The notes below the pieces were generated by a model. The model saw only the letters and a program-made list of their open reading frames with translations, was not told the origin of the DNA and did not search any database. A stretch of 6,896 bases of DNA, from assembly GCA_002084385.1 (NCBI GenBank), contig NBLS01000047.1:1-6896 (forward strand), in the 5' to 3' direction. Positions 1 through 5,223 of the stretch are shown piece after piece. Position 1 is the stretch's first letter, and each line of letters opens with the position of its first letter. Position numbers and translations under genes: made by a program. The stretch comes from Desulfobacteraceae bacterium 4572_19. Its GTDB lineage: Bacteria > Desulfobacterota > Desulfobacteria > Desulfobacterales > NBLS01.

Positions 1-449
1 CATTCACTACCGGTTCCGGCAGTAGTTGGAATTACAACAAATGGATTAATCGGTTCTGTCAGCAAGTGTGCTCCTGAAAAATCTTCCATAAGATCTCCGC
101 CGACTGAAAAAATAATATTTGCAGCTTTTGCAGCATCAATAACACTTCCGCCACCTACGGCTATTATACCCTCGGCACCTGTTGCTTTTGCTTGCTCTGC
201 AATTGCTTTAACCACTGTGATTTCAGCATCTTGCCCTACTTCTGTATAGTTACCGGTAATTTTAATGCCTTCACTTTCAAGGCCGTCGGTAATTTTTTTA
301 ATTAAACCAAGATCGTTGATAACCTTATCTGAAACGATAAAAAATTTCTCCGCACCAAGCATCATTAATTCATGTGCAAAGTCTTGTGCCAAACCTTGAC
401 CATAGATAACTTTTGTTGGATTGTGAAATTGAAAAAACTCAGGTAACAT
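1..449 (-). CDS. Iron-containing alcohol dehydrogenase, N-terminal part (cut by window edge)
   Basis: The minus strand encodes 149 residues from an ATG at 449-447 to the window edge, with no stop. A strong AGGAG ribosome site lies just upstream (plus-strand agaattctcct-type complement at 454-460), which fixes the start. The opening MLPEFFQFHNPTKVIYGQG is typical of the iron-type (group III) alcohol dehydrogenase family, which oxidises or reduces alcohols and aldehydes with NAD(P)H in the cytoplasm. The family's nucleotide-binding signature GGGSVIDAAK is at residues 99-108, and the conserved PTTAGTGSE is at 141-149. The metal-ligand Asp and His residues belong to the C-terminal half, which lies outside the window, so metal binding cannot be checked. 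The substrate cannot be deduced. The gene is divergent from the prmA-radical SAM pair. No convincing promoter was found, although the gap upstream starts directly with a 78-bp repeat array. Family assignment is secure; specific function is not. Confidence 0.95.
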   Translation of the reverse strand, partial: MLPEFFQFHNPTKVIYGQGLAQDFAHELMMLGAEKFFIVSDKVINDLGLIKKITDGLESEGIKITGNYTEVGQDAEITVVKAIAEQAKATGAEGIIAVGGGSVIDAAKAANIIFSVGGDLMEDFSGAHLLTEPINPFVVIPTTAGTGSE

Positions 450-465
450 AAAATTCTCCTCTGTT

Positions 466-632
466 TTATATGAAAGTCTCCATGAAATGCTGTATTATAA
501 AAACTTTCATTTTTTGTTGTGGCGTATTATTCGCCATGGCAAGTTATATGAAAGTCTATAGAAAAGCTATATTACAAAGACCTTCATTTTTTGTTGTGAC
601 GTATTATCCGCCATGGCAAGTTATAAAAAAGT
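466..632. repeat. Array 1 of a degenerate 78-bp tandem repeat (2 units plus a 12-nt partial unit)
   Basis: Unit 1 is 466-543 and unit 2 is 544-620. A 12-nt start of a third unit (ttataaaaaagt) follows at 621-632. Each unit begins TTATATGAAAGTCT, has a central T-run followed by GTTGTG near its middle, and ends GCCATGGCAAG. The two units are about 80% alike by eye. In unit 1, ATGAAAGT (470-477) and ACTTTCAT (503-510) are perfect inverted repeats, and TGGCG/CGCCA (520-524/532-536) form a second small stem. The same unit recurs at 952-1121. Short open frames run through the array, but they have no ribosome site and simply translate the repeat, so I do not call genes here. The function is unknown. 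Confidence 0.85.
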
Positions 633-920
633 TATTGTACATTAATAAATATCATAGAAATAAAGAGGTTCTTACAATTCTCATTAAATACCACGTTTTT
701 TTGCCATTCGGTTCACCAAACAATAAATTGTACTTAATTGAGTGTTGAAGTAGAAGTTATTTTTTAGTGAATCATTTTATTTGAAAGTTCACGCTAACTA
801 TAATAGCTTTCATATATTAATCAAGCAATTACTTGAGATAAATGATATTTATTTTAAAAAAAATATATTTATTGCAAATTTATTATATTGCCTATAAGTA
901 TTGGTTTTTTGAGAATTTAT
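633..920. other. AT-rich intergenic stretch with no gene recognised
   Basis: This spacer lies between the two 78-bp repeat arrays. It is very AT-rich, with a long A/T tract around 845-875. It contains only a weak inverted repeat, TGAAAG (782-787) and CTTTCA (807-812), which resembles the ATGAAAG/CTTTCAT arms of the neighbouring repeat units and may be a decayed unit. A TATAAT at 799-804 has no properly spaced -35 box. I see no coding frame with a plausible start and no RNA gene. Confidence 0.6.
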
Positions 921-952
921 AAACTGTCATATAAATAATTATCTGATGGTTT
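921..952 (+). repeat. Hairpin repeat, copy 1 (9-bp stem, 14-nt loop)
   Basis: AAACTGTCA (921-929) pairs with TGATGGTTT (944-952) through nine positions, two of them G-T. The 14-nt loop is AT-rich. The sequence matches the hairpin at 3271-3302 at 27 of 32 positions. In stem pair two, A-T here becomes G-C there, a compensatory change, and another pair changes from G-T to A-T. This favours selection on the folded form, probably as RNA. It lies directly before the second 78-bp array and upstream of prmA. It is not followed by a clean T-run, so a terminator role is doubtful here. Confidence 0.65.
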
Positions 953-1121
953 TATATGAAAGTCTCTGTAAAATACCATATTACAAGGGCTTTTATTTTT
1001 TGTTGTGGAGTATATTTGTCATGGCAAGATTACATGAAAATCTCTATAAAACGCTGTATTATAAGGAAACTCTCATTCTTTGTTGTGGAGTAATATTTGC
1101 CATTGCAAGTTATATAAAAGT
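952..1121. repeat. Array 2 of the degenerate 78-bp tandem repeat (2 units plus a 12-nt partial unit)
   Basis: Unit 3 is 952-1028 and unit 4 is about 1030-1109, with a partial unit (ttatataaaagt) at 1110-1121. The ATG of the TATATGAAA/TACATGAAA start recurs 78 bp apart (956 and 1034), exactly as in array 1 (470 and 548). The ttttTGTTGTGG core and the (C)ATGGCAAG/CATTGCAAG end are kept, but the small TGGCG/CGCCA stem of unit 1 is lost. The array ends about 18 bp before the prmA start, so any prmA promoter would have to lie in or before it. Both arrays have the same architecture, which suggests duplication of a whole two-unit block. Confidence 0.82.
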
Positions 1122-1139
1122 GAAGGAATAATATTTTTT

Positions 1140-1954
1140 ATGAAATGGATGGAAGTAAAGGTAAGGTTTGAATCAAAGGAGCCATTGATTGCAGAGGATT
1201 TAATCTCAAATTTATTTTATGAATTTAATCTTCAGGGTGTTGTAATAGAACAGCCGGATAATGGTGAAACTTCGGCAAATGATTGGGGTGGTGATGCTGT
1301 TTTGCAACCGGAATATTATAGCGTTACAGGATATTTACTTTTTTTAAGGCAGTTAAAATAAGTCGAAGAGTGGTTGTAAAACCAACATGGCAAGAGTATA
1401 AGGCTGAACCTGGAGATATTGTAATAGAAATAGATCCGGGCATGGCATTTGGAACAGGAACCCATCCCACAACATCTCTTTGTATTAAAATGATTGAAAG
1501 ATATATGAGATCAGGCGACAATTTTCTTGATATTGGAACCGGATCAGGAATTCTTTCAATTACAGCGGCAAAATATGGGGCAAATAAAATTACAGGTGTT
1601 GATATTGATGAAGTTGCTGTGGAAATTGCCGGTAATAATCTTCGTTTAAATAATATAAAACAGGATTTTTCTATAAAAAATGGAACTGTTACAGAAGTTG
1701 CCGGTGAAAAATTCGATTTTGTAGTAGCTAATATTACATCAGAAATTCTTGTTTTATGTTTAGATGAAATTAAAACAGTTCTTAAAATCGGTTCCACCTT
1801 AATTTTATCAGGGATAATAACCAATAATCTTGGTGATGTACAAACAAAACTCAAAGAACTTGGTATTTCAATTATGGATATGGTAGTTGAAGACGACTGG
1901 GTTGCTATAGTTTGTTGTAATGTGGAAGTTATGGATGATGTCTTTAACTTATAA
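1140..1954 (+). pseudogene. prmA: Ribosomal protein L11 methyltransferase (PrmA), broken by internal deletion and frameshift
   Basis: PrmA uses S-adenosylmethionine to methylate ribosomal protein L11 in the cytoplasm. The first frame starts at ATG 1140 (AAGGAA at 1122-1127), opens MKWMEVKVRFESKEPLIAED, reaches DWGGDAVLQPEYYSVTGYL and stops at 1359-1361. The second frame is open from 1322. It carries the rest of PrmA, SRRVVVKPTWQEY, then the catalytic-domain hallmarks DPGMAFGTGTHPTT, the SAM motif FLDIGTGSGILSITAAKYG, and VVANIT, and ends at 1954 after MVVEDDWVAIV. The frames meet near a run of seven T at 1339-1345. Family members normally have about 45-60 more residues here, including a conserved DWA..WK segment just before IG.R.VVKPTW. 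That segment is absent, so this is a deletion and not only a frame slip. A -1 slip on the T-run would give about 271 residues still lacking it. The gene overlaps the radical SAM start. The identity is clear; loss of function is an inference. Confidence 0.85.
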
Positions 1955-3272
1955 AAACGAAAAAAAAGATAACTACCTTCTTGGGGTCGTAGCGAATAGC
2001 AATGGTGATATTTTTGAGATAGAAGGGTATGCAGCTGTTGGTATGTCTGGAAAACAGCTTGTACCGCTATTTGAAAAAGATACGATAAAAATGCCCCATG
2101 GTGGAGAATTAATGCTTCTCCCAGGCAGATTTCCCATATTGTATGATATTGCAAACAGAGAGTTTATAACCCTTGATGTTAATCCATATAATCCAAAAGA
2201 AGAGATTTTTCCGGTTGCCGCATTTAATTCACCGGGATATGTTATTTCACACAATGCCGCTTACGAAGAGGGAGAAGGTACAGAAGCGTTACCACTTTTT
2301 TCTTATGGTGCAGTGGGGTGGAGTTGTGGAGAGTTTAAAACAGCGGTAATATTAATTGATAAGGAAAGACGACAGGATTTAAGGCTTATGCCCATTAGCA
2401 AGGTTAAGCAGGGTGTAAATAAAATGCGTAAAATATATCCGAAAAACAGGCTTATGCGTCACCTTGAAAATTGTGCTTTAAGTTATGGTTGCCCTGCTGC
2501 TAAAAATTTTTATATAGGAAGATGTGAAGCTCCTATTCCAACTTCCAGAAATTGTAATGCAAAATGTCTTGGGTGTATATCCTTTCAATCTGATAAAACA
2601 GTATCAAACTGTCAGGAGAGAATATCTTTTACTCCGTCTTCTACAGAAATTGCCGAGGTTGCCCTTGAGCATATTAATAAGGTTGAAAAATCAATAGTAA
2701 GTTTTGGACAGGGTTGTGAAGGGGACCCTCTTATGGCATACAGTGTTATTGAACCGGGTATCAGGCTTATTCGTTCTAAAACCGACAGTGGCACCATAAA
2801 TATGAATACAAATGCAAGTATTCCAGATAAAATCAAAAAATTGTTTGATGCAGGTTTAGATACCATTCGTGTTAGTATGAACAGTGTAAGGACAGAGTGC
2901 TATAATGCATATTTTCGACCGGTAAATTACAGTTTTTCAGATGTTAAAAAAAGTATTAAAATTGCAAATAGTAAAAATAAAATAGTTGCTTTAAACTATC
3001 TTAACTGCCCGGGTATAACAGATAGTGTAGAAGAGTTTAATGCTCTTGTTGAATTTTTAAAAAAGCACACGGTACATCTTATTCAGTGGCGAAATTTAAA
3101 TATTGATCCTGTATGGTATTTTTCTAAAATGAATCAAGTATCAAAACAAACAGAACCAATGGGAATGCAAAATATAATAAATTATTTAACCAAACTTTTT
3201 CCGGATTTAAGGCACGGATATTTTAATCCATCAAAGTTATCCTTTTCAGTTGCTTTGCCCATACATACATAG
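1935..3272 (+). CDS. Radical SAM protein of unknown substrate
   Basis: The protein has 445 residues. A CNAKCLGC motif (CxxxCxxC, Cys 207, 211 and 214) is the classic ligand set for the [4Fe-4S] cluster that cleaves S-adenosylmethionine. Downstream landmarks are SFGQGCEGDPLM (about 256-267), a position where radical SAM barrels carry a glycine/acid-rich SAM-binding strand, then INMNTNAS and DTIRVSMNS strands. About 200 residues precede the cluster (with GGELMLLPGRFPILYD), forming an N-terminal region I cannot assign. More cysteines (180, 186, 197) sit just before the motif and might hold a second cluster; this is conjecture. The start is ATG 1935 or the adjacent ATG 1938, both served by GGAAG at 1924-1928. 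A start at 1920 lacks this site. The gene overlaps the prmA end by 20 bp, implying cotranscription and translational coupling. The barrel looks intact and codon use matches its neighbours. A link to ribosome or protein modification is only suggested by prmA. Confidence 0.9.
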   Translation: MMSLTYKNEKKDNYLLGVVANSNGDIFEIEGYAAVGMSGKQLVPLFEKDTIKMPHGGELMLLPGRFPILYDIANREFITLDVNPYNPKEEIFPVAAFNSPGYVISHNAAYEEGEGTEALPLFSYGAVGWSCGEFKTAVILIDKERRQDLRLMPISKVKQGVNKMRKIYPKNRLMRHLENCALSYGCPAAKNFYIGRCEAPIPTSRNCNAKCLGCISFQSDKTVSNCQERISFTPSSTEIAEVALEHINKVEKSIVSFGQGCEGDPLMAYSVIEPGIRLIRSKTDSGTINMNTNASIPDKIKKLFDAGLDTIRVSMNSVRTECYNAYFRPVNYSFSDVKKSIKIANSKNKIVALNYLNCPGITDSVEEFNALVEFLKKHTVHLIQWRNLNIDPVWYFSKMNQVSKQTEPMGMQNIINYLTKLFPDLRHGYFNPSKLSFSVALPIHT

Positions 3273-3304
3273 ACTATCATATAATTAACTATCTGATGGT
3301 CTAT
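3269..3304 (+). terminator. Hairpin repeat, copy 2, overlapping the radical SAM stop codon; possible terminator
   Basis: ATAGACTATCA (3269-3279) pairs with TGATGGTCTAT (3294-3304) over 11 positions with one G-T, around a 14-nt loop. The stem starts at the stop codon of the radical SAM gene, and a short T-run (gcttttta) follows about 9 nt after it. The position suggests an mRNA 3' end, but the stem is AT-rich and the T-run is displaced, so it may act in RNA stability instead. It is a copy of the hairpin at 921-952, with a compensatory stem change. Confidence 0.5.
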
Positions 3305-3337
3305 AAGTTGTTGCTTTTTACAAAATAGTTACGTTAT

Positions 3338-3412
3338 TTATAACCGTTCACTAACAATAAATGTGATTTTTCGGTAATCTCACATTTGTAAGCGTTCACA
3401 AGTTCTTATATT
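3338..3412 (-). repeat. Core repeat with GTGAACG boxes, copy A (inverted relative to copy B at 5098-5173)
   Basis: The reverse complement of 3338-3403 matches 5108-5173 at 63 of 66 positions. After a one-base gap the match continues through AATATAAG to 3412. Read on the minus strand, it holds box GTGAACGCTTAC (3388-3399), an AAATGTGA/TCACATTT stem (3360-3367 and 3381-3387 region) around a short A-rich loop, and box GTGAACGGTTAT (3340-3351). The two boxes are in direct orientation. No protein frame is conserved across it and no transposase is nearby. It is either a non-autonomous mobile repeat or a conserved regulatory or RNA element. Confidence 0.88.
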
Positions 3413-3494
3413 CGCATAAACGGCTTGGCATATAATAGTTGTCCTAATATATGACAAGCTGTTTATGCGAAGATGAGGTATTGTGAACGCTTAC
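3388..3494. repeat. 107-nt near-perfect hairpin upstream of the cysteine-cluster gene
   Basis: The two 47-nt arms are 3388-3434 and 3448-3494, with a 13-nt loop. The outer 12 positions are a perfect pair, GTAAGCGTTCAC and GTGAACGCTTAC. The inner 24 positions, beginning TTCGCATAAACGGC (3411) against the complement ending at 3471, have 22 Watson-Crick pairs, one G-T and one mismatch. The middle section has a few mismatches and G-T pairs. The left outer arm is also one end of the core repeat, so the right arm adds a third GTGAACG box in opposite orientation. It ends 21 nt before the ATG at 3516, so it could affect expression of that gene. Confidence 0.9.
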
Positions 3495-3506
3495 CGTTAT
3501 TTTTTT

Positions 3507-3513
3507 GGAGAAG
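3507..3513 (+). promoter_or_regulatory. Ribosome binding site fixing the start of the cysteine-cluster gene
   Basis: GGAGAAG is followed at normal spacing by ATG at 3516. An in-frame GTG at 3483 would extend the protein by 11 residues. It lies inside the terminal arm of the 107-nt hairpin and has no ribosome site, so 3516 is preferred. Confidence 0.75.
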
Positions 3514-3515
3514 AT

Positions 3516-3932
3516 ATGAAAGTAGATAAATATAATACCAATACATTATTTAACCCGATTACAACTTTTTTTCATCGTTGTTTTTTTACTCTGGTACAAA
3601 CATTAAAAAATTCCAATTTTAAACTTCATATTATTGGTAAATCCAGACGCTTATGGCTCGTTCATTTTCAAAAAGAGTATGTTGAAAATCAACTGTCTGT
3701 CCGTCAGGGTACTTGTCGTCAATGTGCGACTTGTTGTAATTTGCTTTTTGCCTGCCCCATGTTAACGAAAGAGAGTCTTTGCCTTGTTTATGGCATTTGC
3801 CGTCCACAGGCTTGTAAAGTTTTTCCTATAGATCAAAGAGATATTGATGAGGTTGCCCTTTGCGGAGGTCAGTGTGCATATAGTTTTGACGGGAAAAATA
3901 ATAAATTTCATTTAGAGGCTGAAACTGCTTGA
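3516..3932 (+). CDS. YkgJ-type cysteine-cluster protein (putative metal-binding)
   Basis: This is a small protein of 138 residues. The C-terminal half holds CRQCATCC (Cys 67, 70, 73, 74) followed by Cys 80, 89, 95, 100, 116 and 120. This layout resembles the YkgJ family of zinc- or iron-chelating cysteine-cluster proteins, whose biochemical role is not established. The first 65 residues are rich in aromatic, His and Lys residues (FFHRCFFTLVQTL) and have no clear signal peptide, so a cytoplasmic location is likely. The arrangement of ten cysteines could bind one or two metal centres; this is inferred. It stands between the 107-nt hairpin and the 18-bp inverted repeat, both palindromic, so it is probably a single-gene unit and not part of the transporter operon. 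Its codon use is similar to its neighbours. The family call is by motif only. Confidence 0.75.
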   Translation: MKVDKYNTNTLFNPITTFFHRCFFTLVQTLKNSNFKLHIIGKSRRLWLVHFQKEYVENQLSVRQGTCRQCATCCNLLFACPMLTKESLCLVYGICRPQACKVFPIDQRDIDEVALCGGQCAYSFDGKNNKFHLEAETA

Positions 3933-3971
3933 TTTGATAAATATTTTCTGATAGGCTCTTTTCTCATGTTG

Positions 3972-4047
3972 TCACATAAATAATTTCACCTTAAGTGAGT
4001 TCCCCCTTACTTGCAGTGGCATATGCCTTGTGAAATTATTTATGTGA
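3972..4047 (+). terminator. Perfect 18-bp inverted repeat with two inner hairpins; terminator- or attenuator-like
   Basis: TCACATAAATAATTTCAC (3972-3989) is exactly complementary to 4030-4047. The 40-nt interior can fold twice: AAGTGAG (3993-3999) with CTTACTT (4006-4012, one G-T), and the palindrome GGCATATGCC (4018-4027). The result is a Y-shaped three-way junction. The right arm is followed by a T-rich tract (4048-4063), as in intrinsic terminators, and the TAXI gene starts 43 nt later. It could end the upstream transcript or form an attenuating 5' leader. The stem is AT-rich and unusually long for a standard terminator. Confidence 0.6.
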
Positions 4048-4090
4048 TTCTTTTATTTTTTTTAACAACTTAGTAGCACGGGAGGATTTT

Positions 4091-5077
4091 ATGAAAAAGT
4101 TTTTTGGATTTACAACTGCTTTACTTGTTGGCTTTGTTCTTGTCATGGGTTTTGATGCACCAGATGCTGAGGCTAAAACCAAATATGCAACCATCGGCAC
4201 AGGTGGTATTACCGGTGTTTATTATCCAACCGGCGGTGCAATAGCTAAAATTGTTAATAAAAAACGCAAGGAGTATGGACTTCGATGTACTGTTGAATCA
4301 ACAGGTGGTTCTGTTTTTAATGTAAATGCCTTAATGGCAGGTGATTTAGAGTTTGGTGTTGTTCAATCTGACAGACAGTTTCAGGCATGGGAAGGAATTG
4401 ATGACTGGAAAGACAAGGGAAAACAAAAAGATCTTCGTTCGGTTTTCAGTATTCATCCTGAATCCTGCACGCTTGTTGCCGCAGTTGACGCAAATATTAA
4501 CAGTATTGAAGATCTAAAAGGTAAAAGAGTTAATCTTGGTAATCATGGATCAGGGCAGCTTGGAAATTCTACTGATGCTCTAAAAGCAGTAGGGATAGAT
4601 AAAGACAAAGATATTCATGCAGAATATATTAAAGCCTCTGAAGCACCGGGTCTTCTTCAAGATGGCAGAATAGATGCTTTTTTCTATACTGTGGGACATC
4701 CTTCAGGAGCTTTTAAAGAAGCGACTGCCGGAAAAAGAAAGGTGAAATTTGTTGATATAGATGGTGAAGCCATTGATAAACTTGTAGCTGATAAGTCTTA
4801 TTATGCATCATCTGTAGTTCCCATTGCATTTTATCCCGGTGCTAAAAACAAAAGCGATGTGCCTACCTTCGGCGTTAAAGCTACTTTTGTAACATCTGCT
4901 AAAGTACCTGATGAAGTTGTTTATGCAGTAACCAAAGAAGTTTTTGAAAATTTCGAGGATTTTAAAAAACTTCACCCAGCTTACAAAAACCTTACGAAAA
5001 AGGGAATGTTGGAAGGTCTTACTGCTCCGATTCATCCTGGAGCTATGAAATATTACAAAGAAGTTGGATTAAAGTAG
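4091..5077 (+). CDS. TAXI-family TRAP transporter solute-binding receptor
   Basis: This is the periplasmic solute receptor of a sodium-dependent TRAP transporter of the TAXI type. The 328-residue protein starts at ATG 4091, 5 nt after GGAGG. It opens with a signal peptide: MKK, a hydrophobic core at residues 4-21, and a likely AEA|K cleavage after residue 28. The mature start YATIGTGGITGVYYPTGGAI (32-51) and the later VESTGGSVFNVNALMAGDLE (68-87), FGVVQSD and RIDAFFYTVGHPSG segments are hallmarks of the family. The length is normal and the C-terminus (HPGAMKYYKEVGLK) is complete. The next gene is the matching permease, separated by 146 bp filled with a stem-loop repeat. Known TAXI members bind glutamate, other amino acids or organic acids, but the ligand here cannot be read from sequence. 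The gene is intact and the family call is secure. Confidence 0.96.
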   Translation: MKKFFGFTTALLVGFVLVMGFDAPDAEAKTKYATIGTGGITGVYYPTGGAIAKIVNKKRKEYGLRCTVESTGGSVFNVNALMAGDLEFGVVQSDRQFQAWEGIDDWKDKGKQKDLRSVFSIHPESCTLVAAVDANINSIEDLKGKRVNLGNHGSGQLGNSTDALKAVGIDKDKDIHAEYIKASEAPGLLQDGRIDAFFYTVGHPSGAFKEATAGKRKVKFVDIDGEAIDKLVADKSYYASSVVPIAFYPGAKNKSDVPTFGVKATFVTSAKVPDEVVYAVTKEVFENFEDFKKLHPAYKNLTKKGMLEGLTAPIHPGAMKYYKEVGLK

Positions 5078-5085
5078 TCTGTAAA

Positions 5086-5191
5086 AGCTTGCCTGAAAAT
5101 ATAAGGCACTTGTGAACGCTTACAAATGTGAGATTACCGAAAAATCACATTTCTTGGTCGTGAACGGTTATAATATATTTTCAGGCAAGTT
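5086..5191 (+). repeat. Perfect 16-bp stem enclosing the core repeat, between receptor and permease genes
   Basis: CTTGCCTGAAAATATA (5088-5103) is exactly complementary to 5174-5189. It extends two more pairs outward (A-T, and G-T as wobble) to 5086 and 5191. The enclosed DNA is almost entirely copy B of the core repeat. It starts 9 bp after the receptor stop codon. A large stem-loop inside a transporter operon, just after a binding-protein gene, is a known arrangement for stabilising the upstream mRNA or partially stopping transcription so that receptor exceeds permease. Whether it does so here is an inference. Confidence 0.85.
5098..5173 (+). repeat. Core repeat with GTGAACG boxes, copy B
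   Basis: This is the inverted partner of 3338-3412. In order it holds AATATAAG (5098-5105), box GTGAACGCTTAC (5112-5123), stem arms AAATGTGA (5124-5131) and TCACATTT (5145-5152), and box GTGAACGGTTAT (5160-5171). The three mismatches with copy A all fall between the stem and the second box, so the boxes and stem are fully conserved. The extra hairpin arm and third box present at copy A are missing here. Confidence 0.88.
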
Positions 5192-5223
5192 CATCTAAAT
5201 CTTACTCATAGCGAGGTTTTTCA

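Noticed and set aside
494..523. TATAAT on the minus strand about 45 nt before the alcohol dehydrogenase start
   Set aside because: No acceptable -35 box at 16-18 nt, and the word is part of the repeat unit; too weak to list as a promoter.
470..748. Open frame of 92 codons on the plus strand
   Set aside because: It is a translation of the 78-bp tandem repeat plus AT-rich spacer, with no ribosome site and no recognisable protein; the other units would encode different frames.
781..804. TTGAAA and TATAAT as a promoter
   Set aside because: The spacer is only 12 nt instead of about 17, so it is not a credible sigma-70 promoter.
466..1121. CRISPR array
   Set aside because: The repeats are contiguous 78-bp degenerate units without unique spacers, and no cas gene is present.
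946..1131. Open frame of 61 codons on the plus strand
   Set aside because: It again runs through repeat units 3 and 4; the frame arises because the unit length is divisible by three.
1324..2254. Long minus-strand open frames (276 and 93 codons)
   Set aside because: They lie opposite prmA and the radical SAM gene, whose family motifs are unmistakable on the plus strand; the antisense products are low-complexity and match nothing I recognise.
2612..2866. Minus-strand frame inside the radical SAM gene
   Set aside because: It is a shadow of the plus-strand coding frame.
3338..5173. Composite transposon with 75-bp terminal inverted repeats
   Set aside because: No transposase is enclosed, and copy B lies between two genes that belong to one operon, so a mobile unit ending there is unlikely; separate insertions fit better.
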